Assembly (NCBI GenBank): GCA_964586675.1
Contig: CAZPHQ010000020.1
Location: 1 to 58,017, forward strand
Direction of reading: 5' to 3'
DNA: 58,017 nucleotides
Origin: JADLGH01 sp964586675
GTDB taxonomy: Bacteria; Desulfobacterota_D; UBA1144; Nemesobacterales; UBA2774
The notes under the pieces were generated by a model. The model was not told the DNA's origin. It ran no database searches and saw only the letters and a program-made list of their open reading frames with translations. The position numbers and the translations under genes are program-made. This document shows positions 16,419 to 25,771 of this stretch, one piece after another. Within the stretch, counting starts at the first letter, position 1. Each line of letters opens with the position of its first letter.

Positions 16419-17189
16419 CTACAGGTCAAGAATAGCTACAGGGCGCACCCAACCCGCGCTCGCGCCCTTGACTTTTATGGGAGGGCAGGCGACCTTGAAC
16501 CCGAAGGGCGGCAGCAGATCGAGGTTCGTGAGCTTTTCTATCTGGCAGTATTCCTTTTCTATCCCCGCGAAGTGAGCGCCCCATAGAACGCTCGCGTCGC
16601 CCGTCCTTTTGAATTCCTCCGTCATTACCTTAAACGGTCTGTCCCAGCCGGCGGAATCCGTTCCCATGACTTTAATCCCCTGGTTGCAGAGCCAGAGGGT
16701 CGATTCCCTACCGAGGCCGGGGAACGTGCTCCAGTATTCGGAGGTGCCCCAGAGCCTGTCGGCTCCCGTCATCACGAGCACTATGTCGAAGGGTTTAAGC
16801 TCGTAGTCGATTCTGTCGAGCGCTTCTTTAAGGTCGCCTGTCGAAATCAGCTCGCCCGGTTTTTTATGGCGCACGTCGATGACGACGCCGTCGCCGTAGA
16901 ACCATTCGACGGGCATCTCGTCTATGGTGCGCGCCTTTTTGCCCTCGGAGACCGGGTGATAATGCCAGGGGGCGTCCATGTGAGTCCCGACGTGGGTGCC
17001 GAGCGTAACATACTCGTTCGCCCAGCCGAGGCCGCCCGGGAGGTCCTCTTTCTCGCAGTCGAAGCGCATCGCGACGTACTCCGCCGTGTCCTCATGCCGC
17101 TCGTATTTTATCTCGAGCCTCTGGTGCTCGGGGCCGGGCGCGGGCTCGACTTTTATCGAGAGGTCGATTATTCGTTTTTCGGCTGCCAT
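16419..17189 (-). CDS. Cyclase family protein (kynurenine formamidase-like)
   Basis: A 256-residue metal-dependent hydrolase of the cyclase family (PF04199). The metal motif HVGTHMDAPWHY lies at about 66-77, with downstream DGVVIDVRHK and GTDSAGWDRPF typical of the fold. Substrates in the family range from N-formylkynurenine to cyclic imides and isatin; no kyn genes are nearby. A second, shorter family member is encoded at 29768-30457. Confidence 0.88.
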   Translation of the reverse strand: MAAEKRIIDLSIKVEPAPGPEHQRLEIKYERHEDTAEYVAMRFDCEKEDLPGGLGWANEYVTLGTHVGTHMDAPWHYHPVSEGKKARTIDEMPVEWFYGDGVVIDVRHKKPGELISTGDLKEALDRIDYELKPFDIVLVMTGADRLWGTSEYWSTFPGLGRESTLWLCNQGIKVMGTDSAGWDRPFKVMTEEFKRTGDASVLWGAHFAGIEKEYCQIEKLTNLDLLPPFGFKVACPPIKVKGASAGWVRPVAILDL

Positions 17190-17272
17190 GCCGCTATTAT
17201 ATTTCGAATCTCCGTCATTTTAAAGCGAGGCGAACGCGGAGCCGTGGCGCACGCACCCATTGCCCGGGCCTG

Positions 17273-18082
17273 TTACGGCCCCCCAAGCTCCATCTTTTCC
17301 ATGAGCTGCTTCATGGGCAGCTGGCTCACGGTTATGTTGCCCTGCATGGGGCGGTCGAGGTCGGCTATGAGCAATATAACCGTCGAGAAAATAAGCGCGA
17401 TAATAAGGCTTACCCAGATGTTCCCCCCGCCTGCCATACCGATTTCGAAGCCGACGAGACTGAACGTCAGGATGGTAAGGAGATAAAGGGCTCCCCATAT
17501 GGCGCCCGGGATGTGATACTGGAGGGCGACGACGACGCGTTCCGTGTGGAGGTCGATCATTTCGTTAAGGGAGGCGATGTACAGGCTCACGACCTCGGAG
17601 CCGGGATGCTCCCTGCCGAGATACTCGACCTGTGTCCAGAGCCGGTCCTGAATAGCCTCGGATTCGTCGATAATCCTCTGGATTTTTTCGGGGTTGTTCC
17701 AATTCTCCCTCGAGATAAGCGAGGCCCTTAATTTAACGTATTCTCTCAGGAGCTCTCTGGCTTCGGCCCTGGGTGGTTCCGGAAGCATATTGGCGCGGAG
17801 GTAAGTCGTGCCGATCGTATTGACCTCTTTCAGCACGAGCTGCTTCCGTGTGTCGTAACGATTGGAAGCGATGCCGAAAGTGAACGCCAGCATGAAGGCC
17901 AGGAGCCCGAGCGAGGCAGCGACGATCGAACCCGCCGCCGGCCCTCCTGCTCCGGCCCTTTTCCGGTGCACATGATTCCCGATCTTGTAGCCTATGTATA
18001 CGGATAGCAGAACCAGGACAACGGTAACGATAAAAACCACCCAGAGCGGCCGCGAGCCAAGGAGCACATAGTAAAATTCCAT
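17273..18082 (-). CDS. DUF4239 (bestrophin-like) membrane protein
   Basis: A 269-residue inner-membrane protein. Two N-terminal helices (about 12-31 and 48-68) and two C-terminal helices (about 190-208 and 220-240) flank a helical soluble centre. The motif ADLDRPMQG after the last helix and the conserved NRYDTRKQLVLKEVNTIGT region identify DUF4239, also called bestrophin-like. Function is unknown in the family; an ion-channel role has been suggested from distant similarity. Confidence 0.85.
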   Translation of the reverse strand: MEFYYVLLGSRPLWVVFIVTVVLVLLSVYIGYKIGNHVHRKRAGAGGPAAGSIVAASLGLLAFMLAFTFGIASNRYDTRKQLVLKEVNTIGTTYLRANMLPEPPRAEARELLREYVKLRASLISRENWNNPEKIQRIIDESEAIQDRLWTQVEYLGREHPGSEVVSLYIASLNEMIDLHTERVVVALQYHIPGAIWGALYLLTILTFSLVGFEIGMAGGGNIWVSLIIALIFSTVILLIADLDRPMQGNITVSQLPMKQLMEKMELGGP

Positions 18083-18315
18083 TTATCCCCCGCAATATTG
18101 ATCCTGTCTGATAAGTGTAAAAAAAAACAGATTTATTGTATAACAGATGCTCAGTTTTTAACAGATTACCGTCTTTGAATCGTGCAAATCAGGAAATGGT
18201 ACGGAGCAGTTGTAACTATCGGTGAATATTTTAAGATAGTGTCGAGAGGGCTGGCTGCAAGCCACGGATATCAGCGCGGCCGCCGCCCCTTGGATTCGGA
18301 TAGAAGGCGGGCAAT

Positions 18316-19308
18316 GTGAAAAAAGCGAATACCAGAGGCAAGAGAAGACTGGGAATGTCGGACCTGTCTGTCTCGCCCGTCGGCCTCGGCACGGTGCAGC
18401 TCAGCGGGGGGAGGGGGCTTGCGGGACTCCTCTGGCCGCCGCTCTCCGAAGGCGACATAAACGATATAGTGCGCGTCTCCCTCGAGGGCGGTGTGAACTG
18501 GTTCGACACCGCAGAGCTTTACGGGAGGGGAGAGTCCGAGGCCTCGCTATCGCGCGCGCTTTCAGCACTCGGGATAAAGAGGGAGAGCGTCGTCATCGCC
18601 GACAAGTGGTGGCCGCTTCTGCGTCCCGCCGGTTCGATAACGAAAACCATAGACGAGCGGCTCTCGCGCCTCGATACGAATTACATAGACCTCCACCAGA
18701 TCCACAACCCTTACTCGCTATCGTCCATAAAGGCGCAGATGAAGGAGATGGCGCGCCTCGCGGGGGAGGGGAAGATAAAGTACGTCGGGGTGAGCAATTT
18801 CTCCGCCGAGGACATGCGGAAGGCGCACATGGAGCTGTCGAAGCTGGGGCTCGCGCTCGTATCGAACCAGGTGAATTACAGCCTGATCAGGCGGGAGATA
18901 GAGACGAACGGGGTGCTCGACGCGGCGGAGGACCTGGGAATGACTATAATCGCGTACTCGCCGCTCGGGCGCGGCATTCTCACGGGGAAGTTTCACGAGA
19001 ACCCTGAGCTTCTTCAGACGAGGAATATTTTCAGAAGGTACTACGGATCGTTAAGCCGCTCCCACATCGAGGCTTCGCGGCCTGTCGTCGAAGCTCTTGG
19101 ACGCGCGGCGAGGAAATACGGGGTCACACTTTCGCAGGCCGCGATAAACTGGGTTATTAATTTTCGCGGCGACGGCGTCGTCGCGATCCCGGGTGCGACG
19201 TCTGTCCGCCAGGCGGAGGACAACGCCGGGGCGATGGGGTTGACGCTCGGGGAGGACGACCTCGCGCTGCTGGACGAGGCGTCAGAAAAATTCAAAGTAA
19301 GAGGCTAG
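18316..19308 (+). CDS. Aldo/keto reductase
   Basis: A 330-residue NADPH-dependent oxidoreductase of the aldo/keto reductase family. The catalytic set is present: Asp and Tyr in WFDTAELYG (about 57-65), Lys in VIADKWW (about 92-98) and His in LHQIHNPYS (about 123-131). The cofactor region AIPGATSV lies near the C-terminus. The start is GTG with AAGGCGG upstream; an overlapping ATG two bases earlier is out of frame. The substrate is unknown. Confidence 0.92.
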   Translation: MKKANTRGKRRLGMSDLSVSPVGLGTVQLSGGRGLAGLLWPPLSEGDINDIVRVSLEGGVNWFDTAELYGRGESEASLSRALSALGIKRESVVIADKWWPLLRPAGSITKTIDERLSRLDTNYIDLHQIHNPYSLSSIKAQMKEMARLAGEGKIKYVGVSNFSAEDMRKAHMELSKLGLALVSNQVNYSLIRREIETNGVLDAAEDLGMTIIAYSPLGRGILTGKFHENPELLQTRNIFRRYYGSLSRSHIEASRPVVEALGRAARKYGVTLSQAAINWVINFRGDGVVAIPGATSVRQAEDNAGAMGLTLGEDDLALLDEASEKFKVRG

Positions 19309-19321
19309 GAAGAGCAGGGCA

Positions 19322-20311
19322 TCAGCCGTCGATAACTTCTTTTACCGCCGCCAGTACCTTATCATGCACTAAACCGTTCGTGCCTATGACGCCGCTGTTT
19401 TCAGACAGCGTCCTTCCGCGTGAAAAATCGAGCTTCTTTCCTCCTACGTCCGTTACCCTTCCACCCGCTTCCTCAACTATAAGAAAGCCCGCTGCATGAT
19501 CCCAAATTTTTTCTGCGTAATCCTTTCTCGTCGGGAGCCGGAGATAGATCGAAGCGTCGCCCCGGGCTATTACAGCGTACTTGCACTGGCTGTCGATCCT
19601 GAGGGGCGGGACGCTGACGCCGAGTATCTCCGCGACGCGGGCCGATTCGTCGTGAGACGAGTGCGCCGATTCTACGGACTCGCATATGGGGGCGAGGGCG
19701 GGGTCGGAAATGTCCGACACAGATATCCTCACGGCCTCGCCGCCGTCGAGCCCCTGCATGAAGGCGCCGCCTCCCTTGATGGCTGTGAGCACGCAGCCCT
19801 CGCCGCGCGAGGGGTCGCGAAGATCCAGCGGGAGATTAGGGCACCCGAGGACGCCGAGGACTACTTCGCTGTCTTCGATGAGCGCGAGGGCGACGGCGTA
19901 CTGCTCGCCGCGAAGAAAACCTTTTGTCCCGTCGATGGGGTCGAGGGTCCAGAACCTTCCAGTCGGGCCGCCGCCGTAATTCCCCGAATCAATCGCACTG
20001 AGTATGCCGTCAGCCGTCGCGCCGGCAGCTATGGCGTTCACATATTCGAGCACCTGCGCGGCCAAGGCTTCGCCCTCGGGCGTTCTCAGCTCCGCCGAAT
20101 CTTCCTCGCCGGCGATGGGGATATCGGGAAAGGCCTTTATGAGCTCGCCGCATATTATCGCCTGCGCGCCGAAATCGGCGACCGTTACGGGCGACTTGTC
20201 CTTCTTCGTCATGGATTCGGCGGACACGAGGGCGGACTGGACGTTCATGCAGAGCCGGGAGGCATTCACCACCGCCCGGACTGCCGCTTTCAGCTCGGTT
20301 TCGTAACTCAT
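19322..20311 (-). CDS. 3'(2'),5'-bisphosphate nucleotidase / inositol monophosphatase family
   Basis: A 329-residue Mg-dependent, Li-sensitive-type phosphatase. Motifs are GEEDS (about 72-76), DPIDGTKGFLRG (about 127-138) and WDHAAGFLIVEEAGG (about 275-289), the order found in HAL2/CysQ enzymes that clear 3'-phosphoadenosine 5'-phosphate. The longer length and the GTKGF signature favour the HAL2 type over inositol monophosphatase. A role in sulfur assimilation is possible, but no sulfate-activation gene is adjacent. A good ribosome site (AAGGAG) precedes the ATG. Confidence 0.88.
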   Translation of the reverse strand: MSYETELKAAVRAVVNASRLCMNVQSALVSAESMTKKDKSPVTVADFGAQAIICGELIKAFPDIPIAGEEDSAELRTPEGEALAAQVLEYVNAIAAGATADGILSAIDSGNYGGGPTGRFWTLDPIDGTKGFLRGEQYAVALALIEDSEVVLGVLGCPNLPLDLRDPSRGEGCVLTAIKGGGAFMQGLDGGEAVRISVSDISDPALAPICESVESAHSSHDESARVAEILGVSVPPLRIDSQCKYAVIARGDASIYLRLPTRKDYAEKIWDHAAGFLIVEEAGGRVTDVGGKKLDFSRGRTLSENSGVIGTNGLVHDKVLAAVKEVIDG

Positions 20312-20377
20312 TTCATTCTCCTTTGGGGGTTAATTCCGACAGCGGCGATTATATTACCATAACGGCGGGCAGAGGCC

Positions 20378-20980
20378 TCAGGCGCGCCTTCCGGTGAGGA
20401 AAAATCCGTGCTTACGGTTTAGGGCGAAGACGGTGAATCCGAGTACGTCGTGCACCGCGTGGACGGCTGCGGTGATCAGCAGCGAGCCGGTGTACAAATA
20501 AACCGCGCCGAGGATAATGCCTTCCCATACGGCCCATATGGAGAAGAGGACGAGGCGCTTCCGGGCGATTACGTGAAAGAGGCCGAAGAGGACGGCCGAG
20601 ACGAGGACGGCGTAGACGGGTCCTGAGTCGAAGAGCTGAACCATCGCCTGGAGTATGACGCCCCTGAAGATCATCTCCTCACCCGTGGCGAGAAGGCCGC
20701 CGGCGAGTATTTCTAGGGCATGCTGCCCAGCGAAATAATCGGCCATCTGCATGTAGGTCTTTATGAATTCGTTTCTGAATAGCGCTGTGAGGAGGATTAC
20801 GAGGAAGAGGTCGGACGCTAAAATCGCCGCAAGGCCGATAGTGATTCCGGGAATAAAGCCAGTTGCGCCGAAAGACTGCCATTCGAGGCCGAGGGCGTAT
20901 TTCAGGGCGACCGCGAGGGCCGCCAGCGCGAGCGTCAGAACGATGGATAACAGAAAATTTTTCTTGGCGTTAAACAGCAT
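20378..20980 (-). CDS. CPBP family intramembrane glutamic endopeptidase
   Basis: A 200-residue multi-pass membrane protein with the CPBP (Rce1/Abi) motifs: EEMIFRG (about 102-108), a second motif near FHVIARKR (about 139-146) and a third, HAVHD, near 176. These Glu and His residues form the catalytic site. It probably processes membrane proteins or peptides. It sits 24 bases after the wax-synthase-like gene on the same strand and is probably co-transcribed with it. Confidence 0.85.
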   Translation of the reverse strand: MLFNAKKNFLLSIVLTLALAALAVALKYALGLEWQSFGATGFIPGITIGLAAILASDLFLVILLTALFRNEFIKTYMQMADYFAGQHALEILAGGLLATGEEMIFRGVILQAMVQLFDSGPVYAVLVSAVLFGLFHVIARKRLVLFSIWAVWEGIILGAVYLYTGSLLITAAVHAVHDVLGFTVFALNRKHGFFLTGRRA

Positions 20981-21004
20981 GCTTTATCTCTCGTCGCCGC
21001 TTCC

Positions 21005-21898
21005 TTAAAGCGCTCCCACCGCACGCATGAACGGTATGAAGGCGCGTTCGACGGCGGGCGGGTGGAACAGAAGAAGGATCGGTCCCACGACGAGGACAAC
21101 AGTGAATGCGCGTCCCATTGCTCCGGAGGCTAACCCCGCCCTGATGCCGGTGCGCGATTTTTCGAGTATAACCCCCGCGGCCTGGATCATGAAATAGAGC
21201 GTCGGCGCGCCGTACCACGCATTTACGGGGAAGGACGTTACGAGGTCGTGGAGCACGCCCGAGAAGAAAAAGGCCGCGAGGACGGCCGGCACGAGCCCCC
21301 ACCTCCGCGCGGCGGGCCGGAAGACGAATTCGCTGTCTATATTCTTAAAGGCGAGGTTCCATCTCCGGCTCCAGAAGTCGGACGGCGAGGACGCGAGGAG
21401 CGGCGAGCGCATTATGGGCGCGGCGTCTGCGCCGAGATGCCTCCACGCGAGCGAAAGAAGATGAAAGCCGCCGAAGAAAGTGAGAATGAGAAAGCCTGTG
21501 AACCCGACGTAGCCGCCGGCGAGCGCGTGGGATTCATACACCTCGCGGGCGAGTAGCCAGAATATGGCGCAGCCGAGGGCCGTCTTGAGGAAAGCGGCGA
21601 TCCACTCGCCCGCGCGCGGAGTTTCAGCACGGCGCGATTCGTCGAGGAATCTCGCGGCGTCCATCCCGACCCAGCAGAATACGTAGCCGAGCGCGCGTCT
21701 CAATCCCGGCTTCGTGCCGCCGCTGGCGACGGCCCTTTTAAAAGTAAGCCATTTGAACCCGAAGAATATCGAGAACGAGAGCACGAAGACGAAGCCCCAC
21801 GCCGGTATGAGCGGGCGCGCGAAAACGGCTGACAGCGTAAAAAGCGCCGCCAGCGGAATCCAGTCGGAGGGGTGCGTTCTTCTCAGCGTCTCGCTCAT
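21005..21898 (-). CDS. Membrane-bound O-acyltransferase, wax-synthase-like (MBOAT_2)
   Basis: A 297-residue protein with about seven hydrophobic helices. The segment SPSDFWSRRWNLAFKN (about 173-188) and the later FFSGVLHDL (about 216-224), with the active-site-type His, match the wax synthase/MBOAT_2 domain that transfers acyl groups to hydroxyl acceptors. A GTG at 21919 is in frame seven codons earlier; neither start has a clear ribosome site, so the ATG at 21898 is chosen tentatively. It is followed by the CPBP protease gene. The acceptor could be a lipid alcohol or an envelope sugar. Confidence 0.7.
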   Translation of the reverse strand: MSETLRRTHPSDWIPLAALFTLSAVFARPLIPAWGFVFVLSFSIFFGFKWLTFKRAVASGGTKPGLRRALGYVFCWVGMDAARFLDESRRAETPRAGEWIAAFLKTALGCAIFWLLAREVYESHALAGGYVGFTGFLILTFFGGFHLLSLAWRHLGADAAPIMRSPLLASSPSDFWSRRWNLAFKNIDSEFVFRPAARRWGLVPAVLAAFFFSGVLHDLVTSFPVNAWYGAPTLYFMIQAAGVILEKSRTGIRAGLASGAMGRAFTVVLVVGPILLLFHPPAVERAFIPFMRAVGAL

Positions 21899-21990
21899 GT
21901 GGCGGATTAATGTTAACACACAGGGGGGGCGCGAGTCGGGGATTTCCAGTAGGAAGGATTTATTGATTAATTGTAACTCCTCACCCTTGA

Positions 21991-22016
21991 CCTCTCCCCT
22001 TCTTTAAAGGGAGAGG
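21991..22016. repeat. Palindromic repeat, CCTCTCCC family
   Basis: CCTCTCCC and GGGAGAGG arms around a 10-base loop. Similar units, with the same upstream TCACCCT context, occur at 34948-34970 and 35421-35443. A separate inverted repeat (GCGTATCCG-A-CGGATACGC) lies at 22081-22099. No gene in this interval. Confidence 0.75.
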
Positions 22017-22132
22017 GGATTAAAGGCGATGACGCGCGGTTGGTGATAGAAGCATCGTCCTGCGCTACGTCGAAAGGGGGGCGTATCCGACGGATACGCT
22101 GTGGGGGAATGGGCTTATTTTTCAGCGGCCTT

Positions 22133-22771
22133 TCAGCACGTCTTGATGCCGTTAAGGAATATTCCGACGAATGTGGCCACGACCTGCTCCTGGTCTATTT
22201 TGCCGCGCTTTTTCTCTCCGAAGAGCTCCTGCGCGATTATCTGGTTTACGACCATGCCGATGAAGGCCTTCGACGCGTAGAGAGGGTTTACGTTGCGGAA
22301 GGCGCCGTCCTTTATGCGCGTTTCGATATAATCGCAGATGAGCATGTTGATGTATTCCACATACGTCTCGAAGAACATGTCGGAGAGGTCGTGCCCTTCG
22401 AGCGCGCTGAAATGAAGGAGGCGCATGAAGCTCGGGTCTTTCCCGCACCTGTCGAACATGCGCGTCGCGATGGCTGTGAAAACGAGGGCGTCGTCCTTGG
22501 AGTCTTTGTGGGTTTCGAGCGTTATCTCGATCCCCGGCTCTTCGAATATTTTCTTTTCTATGATTGCGCCGTAGAGATCGCGCTTTGTGGAGAAATGCCT
22601 GAATATGAGCGCTTCGTTGACCTCGGCCCTCTCCGCTATCTCTTTTGTCGTGGTTCCGTTGAAGCCTTTCTCCGCGAATAGTTTTATCGCGGCTTCGAGC
22701 AGCTTGTCTCTCGTGCTGGCTTTTTCCCTTGGACTCGGCGCCTCTTTTTCGAGGGCTTTATCTGTTGACAT
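22133..22771 (-). CDS. TetR/AcrR family transcriptional regulator
   Basis: A 212-residue repressor. The N-terminal HTH (about 18-64) includes LLEAAIKLFAEKGFNGTT and NEALIFRHFSTKRDLY, the classic TetR signature. The C-terminal ligand domain is unassigned. It is divergent from the TolC-like gene at 22956, and a perfect 16-base palindrome stands 26 bases before its start. It therefore probably controls itself and the efflux gene. Confidence 0.93.
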   Translation of the reverse strand: MSTDKALEKEAPSPREKASTRDKLLEAAIKLFAEKGFNGTTTKEIAERAEVNEALIFRHFSTKRDLYGAIIEKKIFEEPGIEITLETHKDSKDDALVFTAIATRMFDRCGKDPSFMRLLHFSALEGHDLSDMFFETYVEYINMLICDYIETRIKDGAFRNVNPLYASKAFIGMVVNQIIAQELFGEKKRGKIDQEQVVATFVGIFLNGIKTC

Positions 22772-22796
22772 TCACACTCTTCCCGGTAGGCTGTAA

Positions 22797-22812
22797 GTAA
22801 GTAATTACTTAC
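22797..22812. promoter_or_regulatory. TetR-type operator palindrome
   Basis: GTAAGTAATTACTTAC is a perfect 16-base palindrome between the divergent tetR-like and tolC-like genes. Length and symmetry fit a TetR dimer site. A further GTAA repeat lies just to the left (22793-22796). Confidence 0.75.
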
Positions 22813-22955
22813 AAAGTACCTGTCGGCATCCGGCGTGTCAAGCTTGAGATTGAAGACATAACCGGACATTCTATTACGGAATTATTCTAGTATATGTTTT
22901 ACTTTCGCATGAGCAAGCGGCGCAGGGACACACGCACAATCTCCAGGAGGCGGGG

Positions 22956-24470
22956 ATGACCAAAACTCTCCTGATTCTTCTATTTACGATTTCAGGGACG
23001 GGAGGGGAGCTCAATCTCACCCTCGCAGACGCTATAAAAATAGCGCTCGAAAATAACAGGGACATCCAGATACAGGAACAGAACGTCGTCATATCCGAGG
23101 GTGAGATAAAAACCCGGGAAGGCGCCTTCGACCCGTATTTCAACCTCGTCTCGTTTTACAACGACGGGGAGACGCCGCAGCTGAGCACGTTCATACCGAG
23201 CGGCGCAATAAGGCAGAAGCAGTTCGGCGTGGAGTCCAACATAGAAGGTATCCTGCCTACGGGGACGTTCTACAACCTCTTTAACGTATCGACGACGAGA
23301 ACGGATACGAATTCGCCTCTCGATGACCTGAGCCCGAACTGGTTCAATAACGTTAATTTCAGCATAGGGCAGGAGCTGCTCCGGAACTTCGGCACGGGCG
23401 TGAACAGGGCGTTTATCATAACGGCCAAGAGGTCGAGCACGATATCCGAGAAGGAGCTCGAAAAGAGGATATCGCAGGTGCTCCTGGAGGTCGAAAGGAG
23501 ATACTGGCTGGTAGTTGCGGCGAGGAAGAACCTAGACCTCGAAAGAACGGCCCTCGAGCTTGCCGTAGACCTCAAGGAGAGAAACAGCATACAGGTGGAC
23601 GTCGGGGTGCTACCGCCTGTCGCAGTGACTCAGGCGGAGTCTGAAGTCGCGGCGAGGGATGTGAGCGTCATAAGGGCCGAGAACGACCTACAGGCGGCGC
23701 AGGACAATCTCAAGAACACGCTGGCCATAGACCTCGGGCTCCGGATCACGGCCGTCGACGAGCCGACCACGGAAGTCAGAAGGTTCAGCGAGGAGGAGTC
23801 TCTCGACGTGGCCTACGAAGAGAGGCCGGAGATGGAGCAGTCGGAGCTGGAGATCGAGAACCGGGAGACGCTCCGGAAATACTATTCCAACCAGAGGCTC
23901 CCAAGACTTGCCGTCGAAGGAAGCGTACAGCTCCAGGGCCTGGGCGGCGACGAGAACCCAAACAGGCTCAGCTTCGACGAGGAGCCGGAGCCTATCCCGC
24001 CGCAGTTTAACAGCCCGAGCGACGCCTTTAACCAGATATGGGGCGCGGATTTCACGACGTGGCGGGTCCTGGGCATATTTTCATATCCGCTCTTTAACCG
24101 GACGGCGCGGGGGAATTATATGAAAGCCTCGGCCGAGCTCGACAGGAGCGTTATAGCGTTCAGCCAGGTCAAGGATAACATTGCGCTGGATGTCCGGAGC
24201 GCCATCAGGCAGATAGAGAACAGCCTCCGGGCTATCGAGGCGGCGAAGGTGTCTATCGAGCTTGCCGAGGAGGTTGTCAGCAACGAGCAGGAGCGGCTCA
24301 ACGTCGGCATAGGAACAACGAGGGAGGTGCTCGAGGCGCAGAGGGACCTCATCGACGCCGGGGTGAGGGAGATCACCGCCGTCACCAGCTACAACATAGC
24401 CCTCGCGGAGCTCGATTACGCCAAGGGTACAATACTCAAGGACAGGGGAGTGCAGGTCGGCGGGGAGTGA
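22956..24470 (+). CDS. TolC family outer-membrane efflux protein
   Basis: A 504-residue outer-membrane channel protein. A short N-terminal hydrophobic segment (about 3-17) probably serves as signal peptide. Two outer membrane efflux repeats follow, each opening with long helices (LTLADAIKIALENNRDIQIQ near 20-39; VKDNIALDVRSAIRQIENSL near 406-425) and containing GIGTTREVLEAQRDL near the end. The ATG has the strong site AGGAGGCGGGG. No membrane-fusion or inner-membrane pump gene lies beside it, so the partner must be elsewhere. Probably under the divergent TetR regulator. Confidence 0.9.
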   Translation: MTKTLLILLFTISGTGGELNLTLADAIKIALENNRDIQIQEQNVVISEGEIKTREGAFDPYFNLVSFYNDGETPQLSTFIPSGAIRQKQFGVESNIEGILPTGTFYNLFNVSTTRTDTNSPLDDLSPNWFNNVNFSIGQELLRNFGTGVNRAFIITAKRSSTISEKELEKRISQVLLEVERRYWLVVAARKNLDLERTALELAVDLKERNSIQVDVGVLPPVAVTQAESEVAARDVSVIRAENDLQAAQDNLKNTLAIDLGLRITAVDEPTTEVRRFSEEESLDVAYEERPEMEQSELEIENRETLRKYYSNQRLPRLAVEGSVQLQGLGGDENPNRLSFDEEPEPIPPQFNSPSDAFNQIWGADFTTWRVLGIFSYPLFNRTARGNYMKASAELDRSVIAFSQVKDNIALDVRSAIRQIENSLRAIEAAKVSIELAEEVVSNEQERLNVGIGTTREVLEAQRDLIDAGVREITAVTSYNIALAELDYAKGTILKDRGVQVGGE

Positions 24471-24511
24471 GCGCTATACCCGTCGAAAGGGGCCGCCCCG
24501 GCCCTGCCGTT

Positions 24512-24539
24512 ATGACACCGCCCGAAAGTCTGATATAAT
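24512..24539 (+). promoter_or_regulatory. Sigma-70 type promoter of trxA
   Basis: ATGACA (24512-24517), 16-base spacer, TATAAT (24534-24539), close to the housekeeping consensus. It lies 31 bases before the thioredoxin ATG. Confidence 0.7.
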
Positions 24540-24570
24540 TAATCCAAGTTTACACGAAAGGAGATTTTAA

Positions 24571-24900
24571 ATGGCAAGCAACGGAATTATCGAGCTCAGC
24601 GACGCGAATTTCGAGACGGAAGTTATAAAAAGCGACACCCCCGTGCTGGTGGATTTCTGGGCGCCGTGGTGCGGACCGTGCCGTGCGATCGCTCCGAGCA
24701 TCGAGGAAATTTCGGCTTCCTACGCGGGCAAGCTCAAGGTGGGGAAGGTCAACGTGGACGAGAACCAGCAGACGACCATGAAGTTCGGCATCAGAAGCAT
24801 CCCGACCCTGATAATCTTCAAGGGCGGCCAGGCTGTAGAGCAGATCATTGGCGCAGTTCCAAAGGGCGAGATAGAAAAGGCTGTCGGCAAGGCTTTATAG
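24571..24900 (+). CDS. trxA: Thioredoxin
   Basis: A 109-residue cytosolic thioredoxin with the redox motif WCGPC (33-37), the conserved Asp in VLVDFWAPW and the cis-Pro loop SIPTL (about 78-82). All key residues are intact and the length is standard. The ribosome site AAAGGAG and a near-consensus promoter precede it. It reduces disulfides in ribonucleotide reductase, reductases such as MsrA and other targets. Confidence 0.97.
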   Translation: MASNGIIELSDANFETEVIKSDTPVLVDFWAPWCGPCRAIAPSIEEISASYAGKLKVGKVNVDENQQTTMKFGIRSIPTLIIFKGGQAVEQIIGAVPKGEIEKAVGKAL

Positions 24901-24939
24901 GCCGGCGCTTCGAAACGGGCCGCGCCGGGTCGCATGACC

Positions 24940-25632
24940 CTATTTGCCCGGGGCGGTCTTGAGGTCTTTTTCCAGCCCTGAAATCCTGAGATCAATTTCG
25001 CGGATTTTCCTGCACTTCCTTAAGAGCGCGTCCGGGTTACCGGGGGCGAGAGTGCCGCTTCCGGCGGATTCCGTTTCGCCCTCCGCTTCCGGAAGGCTCT
25101 TCAGCAGGGCGGCCGTCTTTTTCCTGTCGACGACGTATACCGTTTCGCGCTCGCCGTCTATTCTCCGGGATATCTTCTTCACCGGGAGGCCGGATTTTCC
25201 GAGCACCCTTCCGAGCCACTGGAGGTTCTGCCCCTTTTTCTCGTCGTCGGGGATGAGCTTTTCGACTTCATCGTAAAGGGCCTTGGCGGTTATCTTGAAC
25301 TGCTTCGCGGTGTCTTCGATGAGAAGCTCGCCGAGCTCGCCGCCGGATATCTTTCTCAGCGCTACGAATACGGATTCCTTCCACTTGTCGGGAAGGGCGG
25401 AGTCGGCGGGCTTTCCGTCCCCTGCGCCGGAGATAAAACCGAGGCCGCCCGAGGGCTCCCAGGATTCGTATGTGAGCTTTCCGAGCTCTTTTAAAAGGAG
25501 ATCTCTCTCGGCACGGAGCTCGGTGAGATGAATGCGTATCTTCTGCCGGGTGATTATCTCTCTCGATTTTTCGTTGACTGTCGAGAGGCCCTTGTCGAGC
25601 CTGCCTTTGAGCTTGTCGAAAAATTCGGCCAC
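24940..25632 (-). CDS. Uncharacterised coiled-coil protein, 230 residues
   Basis: I do not recognise the family. The start is GTG with a perfect ribosome site (AAGGAGGT). The chain begins FFDKLKGRLDKGLSTVNEK, followed by a helical segment (HLTELRAERDLLLKELGKL, about 35-53), a Gly/Pro-rich stretch, a central region that could be a winged-helix-like fold (about 95-170) and a C-terminal coiled coil. There is no signal peptide. The N-terminal part resembles short zinc-ribbon or phage-shock-like coiled-coil proteins only in composition. Convergent with thioredoxin. Confidence 0.75.
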   Translation of the reverse strand: MAEFFDKLKGRLDKGLSTVNEKSREIITRQKIRIHLTELRAERDLLLKELGKLTYESWEPSGGLGFISGAGDGKPADSALPDKWKESVFVALRKISGGELGELLIEDTAKQFKITAKALYDEVEKLIPDDEKKGQNLQWLGRVLGKSGLPVKKISRRIDGERETVYVVDRKKTAALLKSLPEAEGETESAGSGTLAPGNPDALLRKCRKIREIDLRISGLEKDLKTAPGK

Positions 25633-25771
25633 GGGATTACCTCCTTTACCGACAGTATATAACGATTCGGGCGGGGGTGTAAAGCGCCGCCTCGCGCGGG
25701 GATTTGCATAAAACGGGGGAAGTTGGATATATTCATGGTTCTGATTTGAAATTCAGGCCGAGAGGTGCGGG

